A DNA stretch of 64,000 nucleotides, taken from positions 1-64,000 of the forward strand of contig NZ_JABBPC010000003.1 in NCBI RefSeq assembly GCF_012927485.1, given 5' to 3'. The stretch comes from Polaromonas sp. GTDB taxonomy: Bacteria; Pseudomonadota; Gammaproteobacteria; Burkholderiales; Burkholderiaceae_C. The translations under genes and the position numbers were made by a program. Each line of letters starts with the position of its first letter. Position 1 is the first letter of the stretch. Of the stretch, positions 36,214 to 44,331 are shown in pieces. A model generated the notes under the pieces. The model did not search any database, was not told the DNA's origin, and saw nothing but the letters and a program-made list of their open reading frames with translations.

Positions 36214-38976
36214 TTAAGCCATTGGGGCATTTGCTGGTGGCTCGACGCTTGAAAGATCAATCTTGCCGGTCACTGCTTCGTAAATTATTGACTTACGCTG
36301 CTCTTTGAGAAGCGCCGAGAACCGATTGATTAATTCGAGTTGTGCATCAATTTTCGATAACTCGCGATCAAGGAAAGCAGTAATCGCAATTTGCTCTTCC
36401 TTTGGTGGAACGGAAATAGGGTGGGCCAAAAATCGCTCCCGCTGAAGCTCAGTTTGTTTTGTTGAGCCTTTGGCGTAACGCGAGTTGATCAGCTCATAAT
36501 TTACGCTCAGAAGATAATTCAAAAACGAAGCAGTCTGCTGGTGCTTAAGGCGAAGAATGGAAACGTGGCTATCCGCATACCCTTCGTGATCCACCAATAC
36601 ACACTTTCCAAGAACGCCTTCACCAGTGGAAGCAATGAGAATATCTCGTCTAAGGTAACGTCCCTTTTTCCCCGTCAACGGCTCGCATTCTTTCCGTTTT
36701 TCAGGTCTGAATGAATAGGTAGACAAGCATGCCTGATTGGCGATGAAGTGGCCTGTTTCATCGGCGTATTGCGGCTGCGCCCCACGCTGCATATCCAACG
36801 CATGATCCTTGATTCGCTCAATGGACCAATGGGACGGGCTAGCGCCAATCCACTCAAACTCACTAATCGCAATAGGCCTTGCTGCAGCACCATGGACATC
36901 ACTAAGATTTGCAGCGATTTCGGCTTCCAGCTGCACCATTTCTTCTTCAACTGCCGCTATTTCCTTGAGGATGTCCTTGATCATCCTTATCTCACTAACC
37001 TTTGGAAACAGCGGGTTAAAACCAATTTCACAACCGGTCTTGGTCCCCAACATGCACCATGGCTCGGGCACCCAACGAGCCAAAAAACTTGCAATCAATT
37101 GATTGTTGATAGTTTCGTCTTCTGAATACGCCACGATCTCGCTGTCTTTTTCCACAAGACGGTCTAGCACAATATCAACTTTGACTAGTTCCAGTCCCTT
37201 TGACTTGGCGATTTTTGCCTTGGCTGTCAACACGCCCAGTCCTTTTTCTAAAGAGTCAATGACAATAGCGCCGGTTTCGTTGTTTCGTCGATAGACCGGA
37301 CCACCCTTCACATCGACAGCGGTTTGCTCGGCACTGCGCGCAGCTTCATTGAACTGAGCGACTATTTCTTTGATTGTTATTTCGCCGAATGGAGCGAGGT
37401 CAAGTAGCCCATCACCCACCGAAAAGACATCACCGTCAAAGTGCACAGCGATCTTTTCACCTTCAATTTTTTTGGACTTGCCAATTGCCCGGCCCAATTC
37501 ATCGTGCCGCCAAAGCTCCAGTTCAACCTTGTTGTAGAGCAGTGCATCAATCCGGAGTTTGCGGGTGATGGGCCCGTCGGCAAAGTTGCAGAAAGCTTCA
37601 ACGATTCGCGCCCGATTAGTCTCGTCAATTGCACATGTCTTTTGATTCAATGATGGTTTAATCTTGGTAAAGCAGTTTTCGGCATTGATTAACAGTACGA
37701 AGCCCTTGCGGTTCGTCGGCTTCGCACGATTGAGAACCCATAAGTATGTATGAATGCCGGTATTGAAAAACTCGTTCCGCGGCAACTGGATAATCGCCTC
37801 GACGATATCCTGCTCTTGAATCAGAAAGCGCCGGGTTTCGGATTCACCCCCTCCAGCGTCACCAGAAAACAAAGTGGACCCAGAATGCACGATGGTAGCT
37901 ACACCAGTTTCAGACAGGTGAAACGCTGCATGTTGCAGAAACAAAAGTTGTCCATCGGGCGTTGGCGGCATCCGGTTCTTATCAAAACGCCCAGAGGCAT
38001 CCAATTCCAATGTCTTTTTGATGTCTTTCCAATCCACCCCGTATGGCGGATTGGCGACTATGGCATCGAACTTGTCGTGCAGAAACAGATCGTTGGTTAG
38101 GGTGTTCCCCCACTCGATTCGTGCATCTTCACGAAAGCGCGCCTCGATCGCGGCAAGGGCATAGAGCGCGTCGTTTAACTCCTGCCCGCGTGTGCGCACG
38201 GACAATTCAGGGAAGGCTTCTCGCAAGGCATCTTCGGTCGCGAATAGAAAGTTTCCGCCACCGCTGGCCATGTCATACACATCTGCAATACCAGTGCCGC
38301 CACTCCCCTCTCGCCTAAGTTCGACAATGATCGCTGTTGCCAGATCAATGACATCAGATGGTGTGTACTGCTCGCCAGCCGTTTCCGCAGAAATGTCCGC
38401 CCACTTCCGCTTGATGTGTTCCTCGATGGTTGTGATTTCTGAGTTATCAAAAGGCGTAAGGTCAATGGATGCCCATTTCTGCGCAAACGGGAAAAGCGGG
38501 CAATTGTCACGACTAAAAAGGTCGGATGCCTTACCCTGCATATCCAAGAACTTCGCGTGGCCCTGTGCATAGCCAATTCCCAACAGACGCTTGGTGTCAG
38601 GATCATATTGTTCGAGGTGCGTCAGCAGGCGAGTAAGGAAGTTACCCCCAGGCACTAGGCAGGTTTCGCGAAGGCCTTTGCCATGCAATAGCAAATCCCG
38701 GTTGTTTCCTTTGTTCGCAGCCTTTGCTGCGTACTCTAACCACTCCATATGCGACGGATCTTCTATCCTGAAATTCGATGCGACCTCAGTCCTGAATTCT
38801 TCGATGCGTGCTTGACGAAAACGCCGCAAGCGCGATTCAAGCATCATCAGCGCAAAGAACGGCATCATATAAGCGGGCCATTCACTGGCCTTTATGCCTG
38901 CACCGCGCAGAGTGTCAGCGGTCTCCCAGATTTTGTCCGCGCAAGAGAGCAATCCAGCTCCAATTTTCTTGGTCAT
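36214..38976 (-). CDS. Fused type I DNA methyltransferase-specificity protein (HsdM with half HsdS)
   Basis: 920 residues. The HsdM part (1-~690) has the N-terminal helical domain, SAETAGEQYTPSDVIDL, the SAM loop DMASGGGNFLF (235-245) and the N6-adenine motif IVANPPYGVDW (NPPY at 309-312). The last ~215 residues are a half HsdS: one target-recognition domain (GASPSHWSIERIKDHAL...LSVPPKEEQIA-type end) and one conserved coiled coil (LDRELSKIDAQLELINRF). Normal HsdS has two of each. The fusion should dimerise and recognise a symmetric site. The start overlaps the stop of the regulator gene. Confidence 0.93.
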   Translation of the reverse strand: MTKKIGAGLLSCADKIWETADTLRGAGIKASEWPAYMMPFFALMMLESRLRRFRQARIEEFRTEVASNFRIEDPSHMEWLEYAAKAANKGNNRDLLLHGKGLRETCLVPGGNFLTRLLTHLEQYDPDTKRLLGIGYAQGHAKFLDMQGKASDLFSRDNCPLFPFAQKWASIDLTPFDNSEITTIEEHIKRKWADISAETAGEQYTPSDVIDLATAIIVELRREGSGGTGIADVYDMASGGGNFLFATEDALREAFPELSVRTRGQELNDALYALAAIEARFREDARIEWGNTLTNDLFLHDKFDAIVANPPYGVDWKDIKKTLELDASGRFDKNRMPPTPDGQLLFLQHAAFHLSETGVATIVHSGSTLFSGDAGGGESETRRFLIQEQDIVEAIIQLPRNEFFNTGIHTYLWVLNRAKPTNRKGFVLLINAENCFTKIKPSLNQKTCAIDETNRARIVEAFCNFADGPITRKLRIDALLYNKVELELWRHDELGRAIGKSKKIEGEKIAVHFDGDVFSVGDGLLDLAPFGEITIKEIVAQFNEAARSAEQTAVDVKGGPVYRRNNETGAIVIDSLEKGLGVLTAKAKIAKSKGLELVKVDIVLDRLVEKDSEIVAYSEDETINNQLIASFLARWVPEPWCMLGTKTGCEIGFNPLFPKVSEIRMIKDILKEIAAVEEEMVQLEAEIAANLSDVHGAAARPIAISEFEWIGASPSHWSIERIKDHALDMQRGAQPQYADETGHFIANQACLSTYSFRPEKRKECEPLTGKKGRYLRRDILIASTGEGVLGKCVLVDHEGYADSHVSILRLKHQQTASFLNYLLSVNYELINSRYAKGSTKQTELQRERFLAHPISVPPKEEQIAITAFLDRELSKIDAQLELINRFSALLKEQRKSIIYEAVTGKIDLSSVEPPANAPMA

Positions 38977-39173
38977 TTAGCTTTTCTTTTTAAGTTGTTT
39001 GCGGGAAATCCCGGTTCCTGAATCGACACTCCGACCCGCCCGCAATAGTCCCGAATCATGATTTCAATCATGTTGGCAATGCTCCGGTGTTCCAGCTCAG
39101 CGGCCGCGCGCACGGCATCTTTCAGCCCCGGCTCAATACGAAAAGTCAATGTGGTGGTTTTGGTGGTGGCCAT
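38973..39173 (-). CDS. Ribbon-helix-helix (CopG/Arc-type) regulator
   Basis: 66 residues from ATG 39173. The sequence starts with the beta-strand TTLTFRIEPGLKDAVRAAAE and the helix-turn LEHRSIANMIEIMIRDYC, the Arc/CopG pattern, followed by a basic tail. Its stop overlaps the hsdMS start (ATGA). It is likely the first gene of the restriction operon and represses it, using the palindrome in the divergent promoter region just upstream. An antitoxin role is less likely because no toxin-like partner is adjacent. Confidence 0.85.
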   Translation of the reverse strand: MATTKTTTLTFRIEPGLKDAVRAAAELEHRSIANMIEIMIRDYCGRVGVSIQEPGFPANNLKRKAK

Positions 39174-39193
39174 GGTGTTACCCCATACAGCGT

Positions 39194-39222
39194 TTGTACT
39201 GTGGATATACTGCACTGTACAA
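39194..39222. promoter_or_regulatory. Palindromic operator in the divergent promoter region
   Basis: TTGTACTGTG (39194-39203) and CACTGTACAA (39213-39222) form an inverted repeat with one mismatch in ten and a 9-base spacer that contains TATACT, a good -10 element for the rightward genes. It lies 21 bases upstream of the regulator start and 67 bases upstream of the rightward gene, so binding would control both directions. Confidence 0.7.
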
Positions 39223-39288
39223 CAAAGCTCAGAGGCGTCCGATGGCGTGGGGTCCCACGCTGATTTCACCGTCCAGCAGGGAGACAAC

Positions 39289-40545
39289 ATGGCCCGTAAT
39301 TACTCGACCAAAGACTTTTTTCGGCACATGCCCAACGTGCTGCTGGCCCGCTACTTTGCGGGGCGCGCGGTGTTTGGCGAGTTCGACTTTGCCGCCATGT
39401 CCGAGACCCGGCACGACGGGTTGTTTGCTGCCTGGCTGGCCTTGCCCGAAGCCCAACGCAACACGATGGATGCCGAGTTTCACGACATCTTTGAGATGAG
39501 TTGCGAGAAGGGCTGCCACGCTATTCTGGACGAAGCCAAATGGCACCTAGGCCAAGACGCAGACCCCAACGCTGCCAATGGCTTCGCTGAAATGCTGGCC
39601 GCGCTGACCAGCCACTACGCGCGCGCCATGGTCACGTATCTGGACCACAACACGTTTTGGCGTGGTGCCCGGCACTTTTATCATGCAGACACCGTGTCGC
39701 ACTGGCGCAAGCGCAAGAACCTGCCACACAACGCGGCATCAGTGGTCACCTCCAGCATCCTGGCGCTGGCCAACCGCATCCGCACCCACTTTCACCAAAC
39801 CGAGGGCCGGGGCAACAACTGCGTGGTGGAGCCTTTTCGCCGGGGCGACCTCGATTACTTCTTTGCCTACCCGGAAGACTATTCACAACAAAGCCACGAG
39901 TGGGTCAACGGACAGTTTGACATTCGCCCGCACAACCCGGCGTTTGAGGTGATCTTTGTCTACTCGCAGTCTGAAGGCTCGCTGGACCTGAACTATCGGG
40001 GCTCCTACAAAGCCATAGAGCCGCTGCAAGCCATGTTTGCCGAAACCATTCTGCAATTGCCCGAACTGCCGCCCGACCCCAAAGACTCGCGGGTGTATGA
40101 CCTGGGGCCACTGCGGCAGCGTAATTTTGAATTCACCTACGACCTGGGCAGCGGCATTGAGAGCGTTGTCGTCAAAAAGCTGCGCCTGTCGTCACGCGCA
40201 ACCCGAGGCGAACGTATCTCGCTGGAAGCCGACACCAGCCAAGACCCGCAGGCTGTGTACGCCTTGCTGGATCGCATCCAAACCGCCATGCCCATGGCCC
40301 AGTACAGCGTCACCCAAGTGGACCTGGCCGTGTCCATGATCGTCGAGGCCGACCGGCCACCCAAGACGGTCAACATCCACATCACCTACCCCAACTCCTG
40401 CTCGCTCAAGTACGACGAGCTGGGCTTGAAACTGCGCGACATGCTCAGTGCCTCGGGCATTGAACCGCGCGAACCGACCGAATTGGCTACACCTGCCGCC
40501 GCTACGGCCCATACCCCCACACCTGCACTTGCACTGGTGGAATGA
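39289..40545 (+). CDS. Uncharacterised 418-residue island protein
   Basis: The start at 39289 has AGGGAGA upstream (MARNYSTKDFFRHMPNVLL). The protein is soluble, with many aromatic residues in the middle (FWRGARHFYHADTVSHWRKRKN) and a C-terminal part predicted as alternating strands and helices (LDRIQTAMPMAQYSV; VNIHITYPNSCSLKYDELGLKLRDML). I do not recognise any domain. It is divergent from the restriction operon and overlaps the next gene by four bases, so the two products probably act together. Confidence 0.8.
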   Translation: MARNYSTKDFFRHMPNVLLARYFAGRAVFGEFDFAAMSETRHDGLFAAWLALPEAQRNTMDAEFHDIFEMSCEKGCHAILDEAKWHLGQDADPNAANGFAEMLAALTSHYARAMVTYLDHNTFWRGARHFYHADTVSHWRKRKNLPHNAASVVTSSILALANRIRTHFHQTEGRGNNCVVEPFRRGDLDYFFAYPEDYSQQSHEWVNGQFDIRPHNPAFEVIFVYSQSEGSLDLNYRGSYKAIEPLQAMFAETILQLPELPPDPKDSRVYDLGPLRQRNFEFTYDLGSGIESVVVKKLRLSSRATRGERISLEADTSQDPQAVYALLDRIQTAMPMAQYSVTQVDLAVSMIVEADRPPKTVNIHITYPNSCSLKYDELGLKLRDMLSASGIEPREPTELATPAAATAHTPTPALALVE

Positions 40546-41330
40546 CACCCCAAGCCGCCTTGATCGAGTTGCTGGCCCGCGTCGGCGTGCGCAACGGTGC
40601 GGCAGTCACGGTCAACACGGAGGAGTTGAACCAGTGGCCCACAGCGGCAGTATCCGCGTTGAAGTCACAAGGTCTGCTCCTGAAAGCGCGCCCTGTCAAA
40701 AGCGTTGTGTGCCCTGGCTGCGAACAGGAATGCAGCATGCCCGTACACACCCCGCCAAGCGCCAACGCACCCGCCGCATCCTTCGTGGTGTGTGACAAGC
40801 GCAGCGACACCAATCGCGTGCCGATCCCCGCTGCACGGTTGGCCCTATGGCGCTGTGATGCCCAAGCGGTGTGCGAATTTGTTGCCGCCAATCTCGGCCT
40901 GCAACGAACCACTGTGCAGCCGTCCGAAGACCGTTTGCTGCCCATTGGCATGGCGCGAGGGAACAAGCGCACCCAGATGCTCTGCCTGCGCGTACAGGAC
41001 GACTTGGCGCTGGTAGTTGGCACGGATGGCATGCCGCTGGCGGATGTCGTCGGCTTCGAGGATGCCAGCTTCACGCTGGATCAGGCAGTGATTCGCCAAA
41101 TGGTGGACGCAGCCACCACCACCGACCCGCGCCACACACCCAGCACCGCCAAGCGCGAGGCGCGCAAGATAGACACGCAAGCCATGTACGCGAGTTGGCA
41201 AAAGGCATACCGCGCTCTGCTCAAGAAGAGTCCGGGTAAATCGGACGTTTGGTATTCGCAGCAGATCGCCAAGACTGCCGTTGCGCAAGGTCGCGACGCC
41301 AGCACCATCAAAAAGAACATGATTTCTTGA
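40542..41330 (+). CDS. Uncharacterised 262-residue island protein with a Cys pair
   Basis: ATG 40542 overlaps the preceding stop (ATGA). A possible zinc site begins VVCPGCEQECSMP (about 55-67) and a later Cys pair occurs (VVCDK; RCDAQAVC). The C-terminal 60 residues are basic and helical (TAKREARKIDTQAMYASWQKAYRALLKKSPGKSDVWY), as in DNA-binding regions. No family is recognised. A terminator follows immediately, closing a two-gene operon. Confidence 0.78.
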   Translation: MTPQAALIELLARVGVRNGAAVTVNTEELNQWPTAAVSALKSQGLLLKARPVKSVVCPGCEQECSMPVHTPPSANAPAASFVVCDKRSDTNRVPIPAARLALWRCDAQAVCEFVAANLGLQRTTVQPSEDRLLPIGMARGNKRTQMLCLRVQDDLALVVGTDGMPLADVVGFEDASFTLDQAVIRQMVDAATTTDPRHTPSTAKREARKIDTQAMYASWQKAYRALLKKSPGKSDVWYSQQIAKTAVAQGRDASTIKKNMIS

Positions 41331-41334
41331 AATA

Positions 41335-41363
41335 GTTGGGCGGAAAGTTTTCGCCCAACTTTT
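41335..41363 (+). terminator. Rho-independent terminator of the two-gene operon
   Basis: GTTGGGCG (41335-41342) and CGCCCAAC (41352-41359) form a stem with a GAAAGTTTT loop, followed by TTTT. Confidence 0.88.
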
Positions 41364-41529
41364 ACGCCTGATAACGCGCCCTTTCGCGCTGTTCTGTTCC
41401 AGGCCGCGCATCCCTCTTTCCCTCTGAAACGCCACTCACAGCACGCCGCCGCGTGGGCCTTTTATCGCCCAAAACGCCCAAACAAACTTGCGTCTGAGTT
41501 CATTCCATACCCGTCAAAGAGGACCCAAC

Positions 41530-41787
41530 ATGACGACCACCATCCTGCGTATCCCAGCCGCCAAAACCCAATCCGGCTACTCCCGCTCCACCATTTACCT
41601 GCGCATTGCGCAAGGTTTGTGGACCAAACCCGTCAGCCTGGGGCCGCGCGCCGTCGGCTGGCCCTCCAACGAAATTGAAGCGCTGAATGCTGCGCGCATT
41701 TCCGGCAAGACCGATACCCAAATCCGCGAATTGGTCGAGACGCTGCACACCAAGCGCAAAGACCTGATGGCAGCTTGGGGGCTGTAG
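41530..41787 (+). CDS. AlpA-family regulatory/excision protein
   Basis: 85 residues from ATG 41530. The AlpA HTH pattern is clear: TTILRIPAAKTQSGYSRSTIYLRIAQGLWTKPVSLGPRAVGWP, ending in the EIEALNAARI helix. AlpA-type proteins in P4-like islands act as excisionases or activate the integrase. It is the first gene of the replication-like module and is separated by 199 bases from the previous operon. Confidence 0.9.
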   Translation: MTTTILRIPAAKTQSGYSRSTIYLRIAQGLWTKPVSLGPRAVGWPSNEIEALNAARISGKTDTQIRELVETLHTKRKDLMAAWGL

Positions 41788-41789
41788 CC

Positions 41790-41888
41790 ATGAAAACCAC
41801 TCTTCACGCCATCACCTATTGGTTGATCCAGTCCGCGCCTTATGCCGTTGCCATCCTTTTGGGTGTTGGGTTGAAAGGCTGCGTATGA
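41790..41888 (+). CDS. 32-residue membrane peptide
   Basis: ATG 41790 is two bases after the AlpA stop. The peptide begins MKTTLHAITYWLIQ and has one hydrophobic segment (APYAVAILLGVGL). Its TGA overlaps the start of the primase gene (ATGA), the same coupling as between all genes of this module, so it is likely translated. Function unknown; the alternative is that it serves only as a coupling cistron. Confidence 0.6.
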   Translation: MKTTLHAITYWLIQSAPYAVAILLGVGLKGCV

Positions 41889-42706
41889 ACGACCTGACCG
41901 ACCAATTCAGGCTGGCCATTGCGGCGGCGGGACTGACACCGCCGACTGAAATCAATGACGACGGCGTCATCCACCGTTTCAGCACCAGCGGCAAACCCAC
42001 CCACAAAAACGGCTGGTACATGCTGCACACCGACGGCATCGCCGCAGGGGCGTTTGGCGACTGGCGCGAGGGCTTTACGCAAAACTGGTGCAGCAAGGCG
42101 GACACGTCCATGACCGAAGTGGAACGGGTTGCCCACCGTGAGCGCGTCAAGGCCATGCAGCGCCAGCGTGAAGACGACCTGGCACAGCGCCAGCAATTGG
42201 CAGCGACGGACGCACTCAAGCGCTGGACGGCAGCAACACCTTGCGCCCAGCACGACTACCTGACCCGCAAAGGCATTCAGCCCCATGGCGCAAAGATCGA
42301 GGGTGACAAGCTGTTGATCCCGATGCGTGACACGGCGGGCACGGTCCACAGCTTGCAAACAATAGCGCCAGACGGCACCAAGATGTTTATGTCGGGCGGC
42401 AGGGTCAAAGGCTGTTACTTCGGTATCGGCAAACCCAAGGGCGCCCTGATCGTGTGCGAAGGCTTCGCCACCGGCGCAAGTATTCACGAATGCGCGGGCC
42501 ATGCCGTCGCGGTCGCCTTCAATGCGGGCAATCTTGAGGCGGTCGCTGTGGCACTGCGCGGCAAGTACCCGGCTCTCAAAATCATCATTGCCGCTGACGA
42601 CGATCACCAGACCCCCGGCAACCCCGGCATGGCCAAAGCCACTGCAGCGGCGCAAGCAACGGGTGCCACGCTGGCCGTGCCGGTGTTTAAGGCGACAACA
42701 TCATGA
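41885..42706 (+). CDS. TOPRIM-domain primase-like protein
   Basis: 273 residues from ATG 41885 (MNDLTDQFRLAI). An N-terminal part with NGWYMLHTDGIAAGAFGDW resembles the region before the TOPRIM in phage-type primases, followed by a charged helix. The TOPRIM fold is about 180-265: LIVCEGFATGASIHECAG (catalytic Glu) and KIIIAADDDHQTPGNPG (the DxD-type acidic pair). It may prime replication of the excised element. It is coupled to the next gene by an ATGA junction. Confidence 0.9.
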   Translation: MNDLTDQFRLAIAAAGLTPPTEINDDGVIHRFSTSGKPTHKNGWYMLHTDGIAAGAFGDWREGFTQNWCSKADTSMTEVERVAHRERVKAMQRQREDDLAQRQQLAATDALKRWTAATPCAQHDYLTRKGIQPHGAKIEGDKLLIPMRDTAGTVHSLQTIAPDGTKMFMSGGRVKGCYFGIGKPKGALIVCEGFATGASIHECAGHAVAVAFNAGNLEAVAVALRGKYPALKIIIAADDDHQTPGNPGMAKATAAAQATGATLAVPVFKATTS

Positions 42707-44331
42707 ACGACATGACCGACTTCAATGACCTGCACCTATTGGCGGGGCCAGACGCGGTAAAGGAATGCATTGATATCGCTATTAATTCAGTAGCTGCTTG
42801 CGCAAGTGATACGGGGGCTACAGGCCAATTAGGCATATGGCCGGAGCCGAAGGAGATTAAAACCGATCTTCCTCTTGCGCCAGCCTTTGACGCCAAAACA
42901 TTGCTGCCCCCAACGCTGGCCGACTTTGTGTTGGACGAAGCCGACCGCATGCCGTGTTCGCCGGACTACATCGCGGCGGCGCTGATCGTCTGCCTGGGCT
43001 CGGTCATTGGTGCGCGCTGCGGCATCAAGCCCAAACGCCGGGACGACTGGATCGTCACCCCGAATTTGTTTGGCGGCATCGTGGGCGACCCATCTTCCAA
43101 GAAGTCACCCGCCCTGGGCACGGTGACGCGCTTTCTGGACCGCCTAGAGGCCAAAGAAGCTGAAAAGCTGGAGGATGCCAAGAAGATATTCGCCGCCGAA
43201 ACCGCAGCCTTTGAGGCGCACCAGTCCGCCGTGAAGGCCAGCATGAAGAAGGCCGCAGTCGGCAAAGGCGATCACCTCAAAATGAACGCCGCCATTGCGG
43301 ACTTGCAAGACCTGCAAGCCCCGGAAGAACCCAAAGAGCGGCGTTTCAAATCCAACGACTCGACGGTGGAAAAGCTGGGCGACCTGCTGGTGCACAACCC
43401 ACAGGGCATGCTGGTCTATCGGGACGAGTTGATCGGCCTGCTGGCCTCTTGGGAGAAAGAGGGCAAAGAAGGCGACAAGGCTTTTTATCTGGAGGGCTGG
43501 AACGGCACCGCCAGCTTCAACATTGACCGCATTGGGCGCGGCAGCTTGCACATCAAAAACCTGTGCATCTCGGTGTTCGGCGGCATCCAGCCTGAACTGC
43601 TGGAACGCTACCTCGCCGGTATCACCACCTCACTGGACAACGATGGCCGCATCCAGCGGTTTCAGGTGATGGTGTACCCCAACGCAGTGCCCTGGGAATG
43701 GCGCGACCGCTATCCGGTCAAGGGCGCACGCGAGGCGGTGCGTGATCTGTTCGACCGGCTGGCCGTGTTTGACCCCGTGCAGGACGGCGCAGCACCGAAT
43801 GACGACTTTGTGAAGCTGCCCCACTTCTGCTTTGACGATGCGGCACAGGACATCTTTGTGGAGTGGTGCACCGAGCTGCATACGGTGCATATCGCCAATG
43901 AGCAAAACCCACTAATGCAGCAGCACTTTGGAAAGTTTGAAAAACTGTTCTGCTCCATCGCGCTGATCCTGCACTTGGCAGAGGGCTCTATTAGCCCGGT
44001 AACGGCCAACAGCGCATTGCGCGCAGCCGCCTGGTGCGACTACCTGAGCGGCCATGCACGGCGCATCTATGGCCTGGTGGAGGCCGCCAAAGTGACCACC
44101 GCCCGCATGGTCAGTCGCCGACTGGCCGAGGGCAAGTTAGACGACGGCTTCACCGTGCGTGACATGATGCGCAAGCAGTGGTCTGGTGTCACCACCACCA
44201 TGCAGGCAGAAACCGCCTTGGCCATCCTGGAAGGAAACGGCCATGTGCAGAGTCAGGACGGTATCAACCCCCTGGGTCGCCCGACTGTCCGCTATTACAT
44301 CAACCCGCAAATCAAGAAGGTGGCGAAATGA
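42703..44331 (+). CDS. DUF3987 P-loop protein (probable replicative helicase-like)
   Basis: 542 residues. The core has LFGGIVGDPSSKKSPALGTV (Walker A-like, about 124-143), a charged coiled coil (residues 150-215), GMLVYRDELIGLLASW (Walker B-like Asp/Glu) and a C-terminal winged-helix-like part. DUF3987 proteins accompany primases in phages and islands and are thought to be helicase-like. Residues around 24-45 (DIAINSVAACASDTGATGQ) do not look like the rest and coincide with a possible interspersed DNA repeat. ATG at 42703 is coupled to the primase; ATGA at the end couples to the next gene. Confidence 0.88.
   Translation: MNDMTDFNDLHLLAGPDAVKECIDIAINSVAACASDTGATGQLGIWPEPKEIKTDLPLAPAFDAKTLLPPTLADFVLDEADRMPCSPDYIAAALIVCLGSVIGARCGIKPKRRDDWIVTPNLFGGIVGDPSSKKSPALGTVTRFLDRLEAKEAEKLEDAKKIFAAETAAFEAHQSAVKASMKKAAVGKGDHLKMNAAIADLQDLQAPEEPKERRFKSNDSTVEKLGDLLVHNPQGMLVYRDELIGLLASWEKEGKEGDKAFYLEGWNGTASFNIDRIGRGSLHIKNLCISVFGGIQPELLERYLAGITTSLDNDGRIQRFQVMVYPNAVPWEWRDRYPVKGAREAVRDLFDRLAVFDPVQDGAAPNDDFVKLPHFCFDDAAQDIFVEWCTELHTVHIANEQNPLMQQHFGKFEKLFCSIALILHLAEGSISPVTANSALRAAAWCDYLSGHARRIYGLVEAAKVTTARMVSRRLAEGKLDDGFTVRDMMRKQWSGVTTTMQAETALAILEGNGHVQSQDGINPLGRPTVRYYINPQIKKVAK
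42774..42828 (+). repeat. Possible interspersed repeat inside the DUF3987 gene
   Basis: The segment GATATCGCTATTAATTCAG, then TAGCTGCTTGCGCAAGTGAT and ACGGGGGCTACAGGCC, is AT/GC-biased unlike its surroundings and resembles small repeats I associate with Comamonadaceae genomes. It keeps the frame open. Identity as a repeat is from memory and not shown by a second copy in this window. Confidence 0.35.
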
